Source of the DNA: Scalindua sp964344685
GTDB taxonomy: Bacteria; Planctomycetota; Brocadiia; Brocadiales; Scalinduaceae
DNA: 64,000 bases
Assembly: GCA_964344685.1 (NCBI GenBank)
Contig: CAYFOK010000013.1
Coordinates: 1 to 64,000, forward strand
Reading direction: 5' to 3'
Under the pieces are notes generated by a model. The model was not told the DNA's origin. It did not search any database and worked only from the letters and a program-made list of their open reading frames with translations. The position numbers and the translations under genes were made by a program. Position 1 is the first letter of the stretch. The number at the start of each line of letters is the position of its first letter. Of the stretch, positions 51,269 through 60,506 are shown piece after piece.

Positions 51269-52815
51269 ATGGATTTAAAATCAGAAGCTTTTTTAACGCA
51301 TATTTCATAGATATCTCTTAAATCTGTTCGTTCGGGATATATAAAAATTGCTTCTCTTAAATTTTTTATCAAATTATTTATATGAAAATAATCATTTGAA
51401 CTTAAATCATCTGAATGCCAGTTACGAGATAGCTTTTTATCCCATGTGTAATAAAAAAATCCATTAGTAATCAATTTAATGGCTCTATCTATATCAAACT
51501 GCATTTTTGCCCCGAATCTAGTCTTAAAACATTTTATTACATCATTGATCAAAAAATTCTTTTCTTTATCTTCAATATTTAAACATCTAATGAGTTCAAT
51601 ATTGGCATATGTAAACCTGCAATGAGGCAGTGTAATACCCTCCATTGACCTTCTGGTATCCATAATATCAACATAATATTCATCAAGTGTTCTGTAATTC
51701 CTTTTCAATCTCCTTGTAAAAAGAACATCGCTTATCTGAATGATCTTTCCTGTCAGTGCAATTTCAGCCAAGGCCAGATTATCAGCTCCAACAGAAAGAT
51801 CTCCCCATAATTGCACCTTCCTGAGCATACTGGTTCTATGAAAGCCATAAAATGCATTACATAATTCTAATTCCCATATCAGGTGTCTGAATCTTTCTAT
51901 TGGATCGTCCTGGTCCGTTTTTAAGTAATCATTAGCAATACCTAATGGTTTTGAACTTGAATCTAGAAGCCATGTTCGTGGATAAACAAGAGCTATTGAT
52001 TGATCTTGTTCAATCTTTTCCAAACATTTACTGATATATGATTGTGCATGCAGATCATCATGCGCAGCCCACATAAAATATGGAGAATTTGAACGTGCAA
52101 GGAGATCAACAAAATTCTTACCGCCAAGATTTTCTTCAAAACGATAATAACTTATCCTTTTGTCCATCTCTAGATATTTTAAACAAGTTTCTTTTGTGTT
52201 GTCAGTTGAACAGTTATCCGAAATTATCAACTCAAAATCATCGAAATCCTGAGATAAAATAGATTCAATAGCTCCAGACAACAATTCACCACCATTGTAA
52301 ACAGGCATGCCTACGCACACGGTTTTGCTTTTTCTAACGGATGGTAGTATGGGTGAAGAGGGCGATGTACAGGTTTCTAGAGAGTCAAGAATTTCATGGA
52401 CTATATCCTGGTCAGGATCCAATTCGAGAACCTTTGTTAGTACTACGCGAGCCTTCACCGAATTATCCATCTCCAGGTATATCCGCCCAAGCAGCAAATA
52501 GTAATTCAGCTCTCCAGGATTTAGAGTAATGCACTTTTCTAATAGTATCGCTGCATCTTTCCAACGTTTATCTTCCTGGTATAAGCCTGCCAGGTTCAAC
52601 ATCGCATCCAAATTATCATCTTGAACATCACACGCATTGAGGAAATAATCCTCAGCCTTTCCAAAATCTTTTCTTGCATGATGGATAACACCAAGATTAT
52701 TAAGGATCTCTGCATTTGTCGGATTATCAGCCAGAAGTTCTAAAAAGCATTCCTCAGCTTCTTCGACTTTGCCTTCTGCAAAAAGCTTTTCGCCTTGATC
52801 AAGTTTGTTTTCCAT
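51259..52815 (-). CDS. TPR repeats fused to GT2 glycosyltransferase
   Basis: A 518-residue fusion. Residues 1-150 contain about four tetratricopeptide repeats (AEILNNLGVIHHARKDFGKA, LDAMLNLAGLYQEDKRWKDA, LNYYLLLGRIYLEMDNSVKA). A GT2 (GT-A fold) domain starts near 165: CVGMPVYNGGELLSGAIESI, then ISDNCSTDNT and MWAAHDDLH, where the acidic residues bind metal and the nucleotide sugar. TPR-GT fusions occur among O-linked protein glycosyltransferases, where the TPR part may hold the protein acceptor. The start overlaps the end of the upstream TPR gene by 17 bases. The 3' end abuts an rfbG relic. Confidence 0.82.
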   Translation of the reverse strand: MENKLDQGEKLFAEGKVEEAEECFLELLADNPTNAEILNNLGVIHHARKDFGKAEDYFLNACDVQDDNLDAMLNLAGLYQEDKRWKDAAILLEKCITLNPGELNYYLLLGRIYLEMDNSVKARVVLTKVLELDPDQDIVHEILDSLETCTSPSSPILPSVRKSKTVCVGMPVYNGGELLSGAIESILSQDFDDFELIISDNCSTDNTKETCLKYLEMDKRISYYRFEENLGGKNFVDLLARSNSPYFMWAAHDDLHAQSYISKCLEKIEQDQSIALVYPRTWLLDSSSKPLGIANDYLKTDQDDPIERFRHLIWELELCNAFYGFHRTSMLRKVQLWGDLSVGADNLALAEIALTGKIIQISDVLFTRRLKRNYRTLDEYYVDIMDTRRSMEGITLPHCRFTYANIELIRCLNIEDKEKNFLINDVIKCFKTRFGAKMQFDIDRAIKLITNGFFYYTWDKKLSRNWHSDDLSSNDYFHINNLIKNLREAIFIYPERTDLRDIYEICVKKASDFKSISP

Positions 52816-53479
52816 GAAGATTACCTATCTTAAAAACATGTTCAGCTTTATTTTTAAGTTCTATGACATCAGGATTATTATGATTGTTGTGGTATAGTTG
52901 TTTGATGATTTTTCCTGTGTTTATAAAGTCGTTTAATGCCAGATATGTATAACCAATATTAATTGTGGCAAGGATGTAATCCGGTTTTATTTTGATTGTC
53001 TCATCAAAGAAATGTAATGCTTCTTTGAAGTTTTGCTGTAAGTAACAGAGTACACCGATATCATTTAAAAGCTCATAATTATCAGGCTGTAATTTTATTG
53101 CCTTCTCAAAGATTTCTGTTGCTTCATTCAGGCGAGATAAGCTATGTAACAGCAACCCATAATTATAGAGAAATTCAAAGTTATCAGGTTCTAACAGAAG
53201 TGCCTTTTTAAAATAGGTTTCACTTTTTGTGACATTGTTTAGTACTTTGTGTGCGTTGGCTAAAATAAAAAGCAATTCTGTATGGTCATTTTTTATGTTA
53301 CTTGCTATTTCGAGATATGTAATCGCCTTTGTTATTTCACCTTTTTGAAAATGAAATACTCCTAATTGCATATTGTTATCAAACGAATCTGGTTCCTTTG
53401 CCAGTTTGCGTTGAAGCCGCTTTAGCTTACTGCTTCCGGCTTTTGTTTTTTCTGGTTGTGTTACTAAAGTATTGACCAT
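52799..53479 (-). CDS. TPR-repeat protein
   Basis: A 226-residue protein made almost entirely of about five TPR units (for example LLFILANAHKVLNNVTKSET, EFLYNYGLLLHSLSRLNEAT, YELLNDIGVLCYLQQNFKEA). There is a short basic N-terminus and no signal peptide. TPR stacks bind partner proteins; here it likely works with the TPR-GT2 protein whose start it overlaps by 17 bases. It begins the minus-strand run from a divergent region shared with the 53942 gene. Confidence 0.8.
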   Translation of the reverse strand: MVNTLVTQPEKTKAGSSKLKRLQRKLAKEPDSFDNNMQLGVFHFQKGEITKAITYLEIASNIKNDHTELLFILANAHKVLNNVTKSETYFKKALLLEPDNFEFLYNYGLLLHSLSRLNEATEIFEKAIKLQPDNYELLNDIGVLCYLQQNFKEALHFFDETIKIKPDYILATINIGYTYLALNDFINTGKIIKQLYHNNHNNPDVIELKNKAEHVFKIGNLHGKQT

Positions 53480-53941
53480 TTTTCTTTCTCTATTGTTGAT
53501 GCACTTATATTTAAGATAAAGACTGATTTATGATATAAAGACAATTTCTATATTTGCATATTACCGGAATTTACTGTTGCTAAATTCATGCCTAAGGGCC
53601 GATTTTATTATTACTTTTATCAATGAAATATGGTTAATGTAAGCTGTTGTGATGTTGGTACTTACATGTACTGATCGGCATGGTTTTTGTATAGTATATT
53701 TTAAAGCTCTTGCCAGTCCCCTTTATGTATAGTTTTTAAACACTATTTAAGGAAGACAAAGTTACTGATATAGTAGAGAAGAAGCTATTAATAATTAGGA
53801 TGTACAAAATCCGGGCGATGTTACAATGCTTTTTGACCATCTAAAGCTGAATCAGATAACATTATTTATCGGCATTAGATCCTAAATTGTCGATTCTTTT
53901 TTTTGATAGATAAAACCTGTTTAATCTTCTCAGGAGAATTA
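53480..53941. other. 462-bp divergent intergenic region
   Basis: It should carry promoters for the minus-strand TPR gene and the plus-strand glycosyltransferase. At 53572-53599 is a 28-base motif matching 61626-61653 at 23 positions. No gene is evident. Confidence 0.4.
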
Positions 53942-56374
53942 ATGAAGCATCCACTGGTTACGATAGGTGTTACCTGCTACAACGATGAGAGATATATCAA
54001 TACATGTATCGATTCTATCCTAAGTCAAACCTACGAAAACATTGAAATTATAGTTGTTGATGATTGTTCTACCGATAATACAATTTCTATACTTAAAAAA
54101 TATAATGAAAAAGTCTGCTTGATTCAACATGAGAAGAACAGTGGCGGTCTTTTACAAGGTAGAAAGGATGTAATATCTGCTGCCACCGGAGATTTTGTCT
54201 GTCATCTGGACGCTGATGACTCTTTGCAAGCAGAATTTGTTTCACGGATGATGGATGAATTCTGCAGAGATTCCCAACTTGACTGGGTGGCTGCCAACCT
54301 CAATGTTGTCGATGTCGATGGCAAGCTGGTAGACAAATGGGATTATAAGGATTTTCCTACAGATCCGATGCAGGGGCTCTATCGCGGATATCACACTGCC
54401 TCTGTTCCGGTACCTAAAAATGGAATTTTTAAACTCTCATTCATTAGAGACAATAAACTATCCTGGTACCAGTTGCCTCATACCACTCAGGGAGAGGATG
54501 CCTATACCTGTATAAAATATCTGGAATGCAATCCTAAGATCAAGTTAATACCTGATTTTCTTATGAACCTTCGCATTCATAGCCAGAATATGAGTGCAAA
54601 TGTGCTGGAACGCATAAAGATGGTGATTGATCTTAAAGAGTATTATATCAATCATTTCAACGAGATGATTTATCTGTTCCATCCGAAGTTCCTGAGGTTG
54701 GACTGTAACAGTAATGAATATCTTTCATTAAAATATTATTTAATTGCCATGGATCTTTTTAATGCTAAAGAGAATTTTAGAATCCCTCCATACTTCAATA
54801 GCGAGAAGGCCGAGAATGAGATAAAGAATAATCTATGGTTGTTTGATGACCCAATTCGCAAGTATGCGAAATTGTCCCTGAATTATTCAAGCGGTTATGC
54901 AGATAAACTGAAACATGTCTTGAATAAAACAGGTGGGAATACGGTGGATGAGTCTAAAAAGGTTTCAGATTTAATTGCTGAAGGACAAAGAAAGCTTGCA
55001 GAGGGTGATTTTAAAACCGCCAGGATAGACTTTGAAAAGGTTCTGAATGATAGGTCTAACTCTGTCGAAGCATTACGCGGTCTCGGAGAAGTTTGCTATG
55101 TTCTTGATGATAAGAAAGAAGCTGAAAAATATTTTGCTACTGCATTAGAACTGAACCCGGAGGATGCTCAGACATTAAACAATGTGGGTGTAATATTTCA
55201 TGATAGAAAGGAGTATACAAATGCGGAAGCAGCATTTCTCAAAGCATTATCGATTGATTCATACTCTGATGAGACCTACTTTAATTTATGTGATTTGTGG
55301 GCAACAACCTGGTCAATAACACCACCTGAATCACTACGGAAGCAAAATCTGCTGGATGCAGTAAGTTTTATTTCCGATCACTCTGCCGATAACAGTCGCG
55401 ACGCATTATTGAAGGAGAATATGCAGTTGAGATCTACTCTTCTACAGGAATATCATGGTGTATACCAGCAGTCATCAAAAAAAATTCTATTGCACTGCCC
55501 GGGTAACGGAGCAATTAAATATCTAATGGCCAGTTGGTGCGATATTCTTAATCATATGGGTATTGAAACAGATCTTATCAATTGGGGTGATGAGTCCAGC
55601 ACAAAATTTGAAAGTTTTGAACCGGATGTATTTATAACTGTTGCAGACCCATCATACATGGACCAGCTTGATGTTGATTATATTGACAAGTACAGGGGAG
55701 AGAGAGGACTTTCTATTGGGCATGTCATTTCTGCTGATTATTACAATTATAAACCATGTGATTTCATTATTACGTTCCACCTGGACCCGGAGCGTGACCC
55801 GGTTCTGTCAAATGTGAACATACCGGTACTGTCATTACCTTTTGCGATTAATCCTCTGATTCATTATATGCGAAAAGGAATAGAAATATGGGACTATTTC
55901 TTTGTAGGAACTAATTCTCCATTTAAGATAGAGGAGACCAAGGCTTATCTAATGCCAATTATTAACAATTACAAAGGAATTATTGCCGGTGTCAAATGGG
56001 GTGGTGGTGTAGGCGAGTTGAATGTTGAAGAGGCTGCAATACTTTACAACTATGCACGTATTTATCCCAATTATCATGTTTCCCGGCAAATGGAGGAGTA
56101 TAATGAGATTAATGAGCGTACATATATTATTCCTGCCTGTGGCGGATTTGAACTGGTGGATAACCCTGTAGCTATCCGGGAGCTCTTTACCGCCGAAGAA
56201 ATGGCAATTGCAAATTCACCGGATGAGTATCATGACATGTTTCTTTACTTCCTGCGTAACCCAGAAAAACGTATAAGCTATATAGAAAAAGGGATGCGTA
56301 AAGTATGGAATCAATATACTCTTTTTCATGTCTTGAGCAGGCTGACCGATTATTTGGAAATTCAAGCTGAGTAG
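53942..56374 (+). CDS. Bifunctional glycosyltransferase: GT2, TPR and CgeB-like GT-B
   Basis: An 810-residue three-part protein. Residues 1-235 are a GT2 domain (VTIGVTCYNDERYINTCIDS, VVDDCSTDNT, HLDADDSLQAEF). Residues about 330-440 hold three TPR units (AQTLNNVGVIFHDRKEYTNA). From about 505 there is a GT-B-type domain resembling CgeB/DUF3880 transferases: ILLHCPGNGAIKYLMASW, then ERTYIIPACGGFELVD and FYFLRNPEKR-like FLYFLRNPEKRISYIEKG near the end. Two catalytic domains suggest sequential transfer of two sugars. The ATG at 53942 follows AGGAG by six bases. It is the only plus-strand gene of the region. Confidence 0.8.
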   Translation: MKHPLVTIGVTCYNDERYINTCIDSILSQTYENIEIIVVDDCSTDNTISILKKYNEKVCLIQHEKNSGGLLQGRKDVISAATGDFVCHLDADDSLQAEFVSRMMDEFCRDSQLDWVAANLNVVDVDGKLVDKWDYKDFPTDPMQGLYRGYHTASVPVPKNGIFKLSFIRDNKLSWYQLPHTTQGEDAYTCIKYLECNPKIKLIPDFLMNLRIHSQNMSANVLERIKMVIDLKEYYINHFNEMIYLFHPKFLRLDCNSNEYLSLKYYLIAMDLFNAKENFRIPPYFNSEKAENEIKNNLWLFDDPIRKYAKLSLNYSSGYADKLKHVLNKTGGNTVDESKKVSDLIAEGQRKLAEGDFKTARIDFEKVLNDRSNSVEALRGLGEVCYVLDDKKEAEKYFATALELNPEDAQTLNNVGVIFHDRKEYTNAEAAFLKALSIDSYSDETYFNLCDLWATTWSITPPESLRKQNLLDAVSFISDHSADNSRDALLKENMQLRSTLLQEYHGVYQQSSKKILLHCPGNGAIKYLMASWCDILNHMGIETDLINWGDESSTKFESFEPDVFITVADPSYMDQLDVDYIDKYRGERGLSIGHVISADYYNYKPCDFIITFHLDPERDPVLSNVNIPVLSLPFAINPLIHYMRKGIEIWDYFFVGTNSPFKIEETKAYLMPIINNYKGIIAGVKWGGGVGELNVEEAAILYNYARIYPNYHVSRQMEEYNEINERTYIIPACGGFELVDNPVAIRELFTAEEMAIANSPDEYHDMFLYFLRNPEKRISYIEKGMRKVWNQYTLFHVLSRLTDYLEIQAE

Positions 56375-56465
56375 GCAAGATCACTTTCTGAATCCGGTTA
56401 GGCAGTATCTGGGTTTTTATCTGAAGAGAACATAGAAAAGTTTACTTTTTTTAGAGCACTGTTGA

Positions 56466-57779
56466 TTATTTAACGCAACATTCTCTGCTCAGGTCATTCA
56501 ACATTTGGTCGATTGAGTGCAGCTGTAAGCTTAATGAGTATTTTTTCTTTACAAAATTATGATACCCTCTGGAGCCGTAATCATTTCTATTCTGAATTAT
56601 ATTAATTAGTTCGTCAGTAGTACTGAATATGCAGTCTGAAGGCCAGTTGTTATATGCGTTGGGAAAGTTATAAATCAGCGGCTTATATCCCATCGCCATA
56701 GCTTCTGCGATTGAATAACCGAATGATTCAAAAACACTGGTAGTTAAAAGGTAGTTAATCCCCTCTCTTTCGAACCACTCTGGAATATTCTCCACTCTAC
56801 CATGAAATGTAATATTTCTTTCCAGTCCCAGCCTGTGAATAATATTTTCAAGGTAATATTTAAAGCGTAATTCCTGAACATTACCCGCAACATTCAGGTT
56901 ATACTGAGGGTCTATTTTTACGAGCTTGCTGATGATTTCAATCCACATTGAAGGATTTTTTTTGTGGCTTATCTCTCCAACCACTGCAATGTTGAATCCA
57001 TGTGTTCTTTCCGCATATGAAAAAAGAGCAAGATTAACACCATTTTGAATTACAACACTTTTATTTTGATCCTTAATAGAGGGACAGGTTTGAAAAGCAA
57101 TATTTCTTACATAGTCATCAACAAAAACTACCTTATCGATTTTTGTAAAGTCAATGCTCTGAAGGTTACAGTTCAGAACCTCATAGCTGTGTATCCTGCA
57201 GATGACTGCCTTGTGCTGAATTCCATCAACTTTATTTGTAACATAGACAGATATATCGTTTGCAAATTCGAGCCATACAATATCAGCCCAATCGACGGCA
57301 GACTTAATCTCCTGCTCATTGTCTGTGTAGCATGTTTGCACCTCAAATCTTGTTTTAAGGTGATTAGCTATATCTTTAAGAAAGGATTCATATCTTGGAA
57401 GGCATAGTATTGCAATTTTAGGCCTGTTTTCGGGGGTAGAACGGATTTCTTCTAAAAGATGTGTAATCTCTTTATCGTCTGGTCTAACCTCTGTAATCGT
57501 TTCTAACAGAGGAACAGCAATATGTAATTGATTCAGCTCTCTTAGTAAACTTGTATAATTTATAACAGCATCTTTATAGAGAGGGTCAATTTCCAGTGAT
57601 CTGGTGAAATAATCAATAGCCTTTTCTCTATCATCTTTTTGAAAGGCAATTACACCAAGATTGTTATAGGCTTCTTTTCTATCAGTGCCATTCTCAGCTT
57701 CCGACAAAAAAAATTTCTCTGCCTCCTCAATCCTGCCTTCAGCAAATAATGCTTCTGCTTCATTGAGATTATTATTCAT
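56466..57779 (-). CDS. TPR repeats fused to GT4 glycosyltransferase
   Basis: A 437-residue fusion. Residues 1-115 carry TPR units (KEAYNNLGVIAFQKDDREKA) and the rest is a GT-B glycosyltransferase. KIAILCLPRYESFLKDIAN opens the GT part, and FNIAVVGEISHKKNPSMW, ITFHGRVENIPEWFE and FESFGYSIAEAMAMGYKPL form the donor-binding half. The TPR part is very similar to the separate TPR protein encoded just upstream, indicating a recent module duplication. Its ATG overlaps that gene's stop by one base (TAATG). Confidence 0.83.
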   Translation of the reverse strand: MNNNLNEAEALFAEGRIEEAEKFFLSEAENGTDRKEAYNNLGVIAFQKDDREKAIDYFTRSLEIDPLYKDAVINYTSLLRELNQLHIAVPLLETITEVRPDDKEITHLLEEIRSTPENRPKIAILCLPRYESFLKDIANHLKTRFEVQTCYTDNEQEIKSAVDWADIVWLEFANDISVYVTNKVDGIQHKAVICRIHSYEVLNCNLQSIDFTKIDKVVFVDDYVRNIAFQTCPSIKDQNKSVVIQNGVNLALFSYAERTHGFNIAVVGEISHKKNPSMWIEIISKLVKIDPQYNLNVAGNVQELRFKYYLENIIHRLGLERNITFHGRVENIPEWFEREGINYLLTTSVFESFGYSIAEAMAMGYKPLIYNFPNAYNNWPSDCIFSTTDELINIIQNRNDYGSRGYHNFVKKKYSLSLQLHSIDQMLNDLSRECCVK

Positions 57780-58141
57780 TAGACATTGGATGGATGAAGT
57801 TGGTTAATTTCATCAAGAAGCTGTGTGATCACTTTATCCTCCGGGCAAAGTTCTGCAACCATCTCCAGTAAAGGGATAGCAATAGGTAATTGATCTAAAG
57901 ACCTGAGCAGGTTAGTGTAATTTACAATTGTATCCCTATAAAGAGGATCAATTTCAAGGGCCCTGGTAAAATAGTCAATGGCCTTTTCATTATCATTCTT
58001 CTGGAAAGCAATTACTCCAAGATTGTTGTAGGCCTCCTTACATTCTGAATCGTTTTCAACTATAGACAGAAAACACTTCTCTGCCTCTTCTATCTTACCT
58101 TCGGTAAAAAAAGCTTCTCCTTCAGTCAATGTATTGCTCAT
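57779..58141 (-). CDS. Stand-alone TPR protein, duplicate of the adjacent GT4 fusion's N-terminus
   Basis: A 120-residue protein of about three TPR units (CKEAYNNLGVIAFQKNDNEK, AIDYFTRALEIDPLYRD). It aligns along its whole length with the first 115 residues of the downstream TPR-GT4 protein, so one arose from the other by tandem duplication, either losing or never gaining the transferase. The ATG at 58141 is chosen for its AGGAG; 16 extra codons upstream overlap the preceding gene and lack support. Confidence 0.78.
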   Translation of the reverse strand: MSNTLTEGEAFFTEGKIEEAEKCFLSIVENDSECKEAYNNLGVIAFQKNDNEKAIDYFTRALEIDPLYRDTIVNYTNLLRSLDQLPIAIPLLEMVAELCPEDKVITQLLDEINQLHPSNV

Positions 58142-58173
58142 TTTGTTTCTCCTATAAATTAAATGTTGACAGA

Positions 58174-59868
58174 TTAAAGTGTTTGGCAATAGTCAACTTC
58201 ATGTGGAAAAGCTAATTCATCCTCAAATGTATTTTTAGACTTTTTGTCACACTCTATACTATCGCTGGTGTCATTATGTATTTCTGAATTACTATCACAA
58301 TTACATTCAAGACACTTAATTCCTTCCTCAAATATTTTATATTGTTTGTTGCAGCTGCTGCAGGTAGCAGTATCATTATGGAAGTAGAGGCGATTACTGC
58401 ATTCGCAGACCCAACCGGCAACTTTTGCCGGATTTCCCAAAACCAGAGCATGGTTTGGTACATTTCTCGTTACTACTGCTCCCGCCCCTATAAATGCGTA
58501 TGAGCCGATAGTATTTCCGCAAACAATTGTTGAATTGGCACCGATAGTGGCTCCTTTCTTAACTAGTGTACTCTGAAATTCATGTTTCCTGGAAATATGA
58601 CTACGGGGGTTTATAACATTTGTAAAGACCATAGATGGACCGCAAAACACATCATCCTCAAGGATCACTCCGGAATATACAGAGACGTTGTTTTGTATCT
58701 TCACATTATTACCTATCCTTACATCAGGGGAGATCACAACATTCTGGCCTATATTGCAATGATTTCCAATCTTTGATCCTGGCATTACGTGACTGAAATG
58801 CCATATCTTTGTACCATTTCCTACTAAACTGGTTTTGTCCACTATTGCTGTCTCATGTGCAAAATAAGGATTTGCACGATTATCTCCGTTAAGATTGACT
58901 GCAGTACCATGGCGTTTCAAAGAATCCTGACATGCATTCAAAATTTTTAAAACATTTGTACCGTTAGTACCGTCTGTCTTAGGTGTTGAATCTGACTTGA
59001 TACAATACAAAAAATGCTCACATTCTTCTTTAAGCGGTTCACTATTATCGATAGTTACTATATCAATTCCGTTTTTTCTCGGAACAGGTTGACGGTTAAT
59101 CCAGTCAACACCTTTATCATGTATCTGTAATTTACCGTTGGTAACGGTGTCATCAAATATTGCCATTTTCTTGTCACCAACTATTATCAGCTTCTGCTCC
59201 TTGTCAGGGTGAAGCCAGCTGACGAATATATGTCCTTTTACGCCGCTTTTAAAAGAAAGTATTGTCATTGTGACATCAGTAATTTCCTGGTTCAGATAAT
59301 TTCCCCCCTGGGCTATAACCTGACAGGGCATTTCATCCAATAAAAAAAGCATTGCAGAAATGTCATGCGGAGCAAAGCTCCATAATATATTCTCTTCGCT
59401 GCGAATCTTGCCTAGATTCAGACGATTTGAATAGATATAGTTAATCTTTCCAAGCTCACCTGAATTAATTATCTCTTTCAATTTTATTATCGCAGGATGA
59501 TAGAGAAGAATGTGTCCTATCATCAACTTTTTGTTTTGCCGCATGGATAATTGATGAAGCTCTTCAGCTTCACTCACGAAAAGAGCTAATGGCTTTTCTA
59601 CAAAGACATGTTTTCCCGCCAATAATGTTAATTTTGCCATTTCAAAATGTGTCTCTGCTGGTGTGGCAATGACAACGGCATCTATCTCAGGGTTGTTAAG
59701 TACATGTTGGAATGAACACTGAACTTCTGCCTCAGGATACTTATTCTTAAATGTGCTGAGAGTTGATGGGTTGCTGTCACAAATAGTGTGAAGTACTCCT
59801 AGTTCACTAAAATTGCGTACTAAGTTTTTTCCCCAATATCCAGTACCTATTACGGCGATGTTAGTCAT
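58174..59868 (-). CDS. Gfo/Idh/MocA dehydrogenase fused to hexapeptide acetyltransferase
   Basis: A 564-residue fusion. Residues 1-320 are an NAD-dependent sugar dehydrogenase: NIAVIGTGYWGKNLVRNFSE, IATPAETHFEMAKLTLLAGK and HVFVEKPLAL. Residues about 325-500 form a left-handed beta-helix acyltransferase (VMPGSKIGNHCNIGQNVVIS, NTIGSYAFIGAGAVVTRNVP, ALVLGNPAKVAGWVC). A cysteine-rich tail with CECSNRLYFHNDTATCSSC may bind zinc. The parts match WlbA and WlbB, which oxidise UDP-GlcNAcA at C3 and later N-acetylate the 3-amino group to build 2,3-diacetamido uronic acids. The aminotransferase WlbC is not in the window. The ATG at 59868 is preferred to a TTG three codons earlier. Confidence 0.85.
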   Translation of the reverse strand: MTNIAVIGTGYWGKNLVRNFSELGVLHTICDSNPSTLSTFKNKYPEAEVQCSFQHVLNNPEIDAVVIATPAETHFEMAKLTLLAGKHVFVEKPLALFVSEAEELHQLSMRQNKKLMIGHILLYHPAIIKLKEIINSGELGKINYIYSNRLNLGKIRSEENILWSFAPHDISAMLFLLDEMPCQVIAQGGNYLNQEITDVTMTILSFKSGVKGHIFVSWLHPDKEQKLIIVGDKKMAIFDDTVTNGKLQIHDKGVDWINRQPVPRKNGIDIVTIDNSEPLKEECEHFLYCIKSDSTPKTDGTNGTNVLKILNACQDSLKRHGTAVNLNGDNRANPYFAHETAIVDKTSLVGNGTKIWHFSHVMPGSKIGNHCNIGQNVVISPDVRIGNNVKIQNNVSVYSGVILEDDVFCGPSMVFTNVINPRSHISRKHEFQSTLVKKGATIGANSTIVCGNTIGSYAFIGAGAVVTRNVPNHALVLGNPAKVAGWVCECSNRLYFHNDTATCSSCNKQYKIFEEGIKCLECNCDSNSEIHNDTSDSIECDKKSKNTFEDELAFPHEVDYCQTL

Positions 59869-59884
59869 TATATTCAATAATAAA

Positions 59885-60496
59885 TTAAGGGTTGGAATCG
59901 TATAATTCTTTCAGCATTTTTCTTGCCTGTCGATGGTCAGGGTCTATATCTAATGCTTTTTCTAAATAAGACTGGGCAGTTTCATTATCATTCTTTTTAC
60001 GATAACACATTCCGAGTATGAAGAGTGCCTCTGTATTAGAGTCATCAATACTAAGGAAACGTTCTATAAATGAAATTGCTTCATCAGTTCTCTCCAGATT
60101 AAATAGTAATTTTCCTAAATTGATAAGAGTGTCCGGATGTCCATCATCCAGCTCAAGAGACTTAGAGAAATACACTTCAGCCTCATAATAAGATCCTTCG
60201 AGGTAATATACAATGCCCAGATTGCAATAGTGTTCAGCAACATGCGGTTCAAGATCAATTAGCTTTTTCAGATTTTTGATTGAATCTTTTGTTCTTTGCT
60301 GAGCTGCCTGAAGGATTCCAAGGTTATGATAACTCTGTGGATGATTAGGGTCTAATTCTATTGCTTTTAAGAAGTTTTCTTCAGCTTCTTTCATTTTTCC
60401 AGCTTTTGCGAAACGTGTACCGCTATCATTTAATGAAATTACTGATTCCGATTCTAAAAAGTCAATATTTGAAAAAGAATTTTCTGTGGTGTTCAT
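59885..60496 (-). CDS. TPR-repeat protein
   Basis: A 203-residue protein of about five TPR units (PQSYHNLGILQAAQQRTKDS, AEHYCNLGIVYYLEGSYYEA, TEALFILGMCYRKKNDNETA). No signal peptide. AAAGGAG stands well before the ATG. It precedes the dehydrogenase-acetyltransferase gene by 16 bases and may be a scaffold for the same glycan enzymes. It lies ten bases after the secreted transglutaminase-like gene. Confidence 0.8.
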   Translation of the reverse strand: MNTTENSFSNIDFLESESVISLNDSGTRFAKAGKMKEAEENFLKAIELDPNHPQSYHNLGILQAAQQRTKDSIKNLKKLIDLEPHVAEHYCNLGIVYYLEGSYYEAEVYFSKSLELDDGHPDTLINLGKLLFNLERTDEAISFIERFLSIDDSNTEALFILGMCYRKKNDNETAQSYLEKALDIDPDHRQARKMLKELYDSNP

Positions 60497-60506
60497 GAAG
60501 GCTCCT

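Noticed and set aside
53676..53692. Sigma-54-like GGCATGG...TTTTTGTA motif in the divergent region
   Set aside because: The -12 GC is replaced by GT and the upstream T is missing; too weak to call a promoter.
57045..57407. 120-codon plus-strand frame opposite the TPR-GT4 gene
   Set aside because: Antisense shadow of the glycosyltransferase domain.
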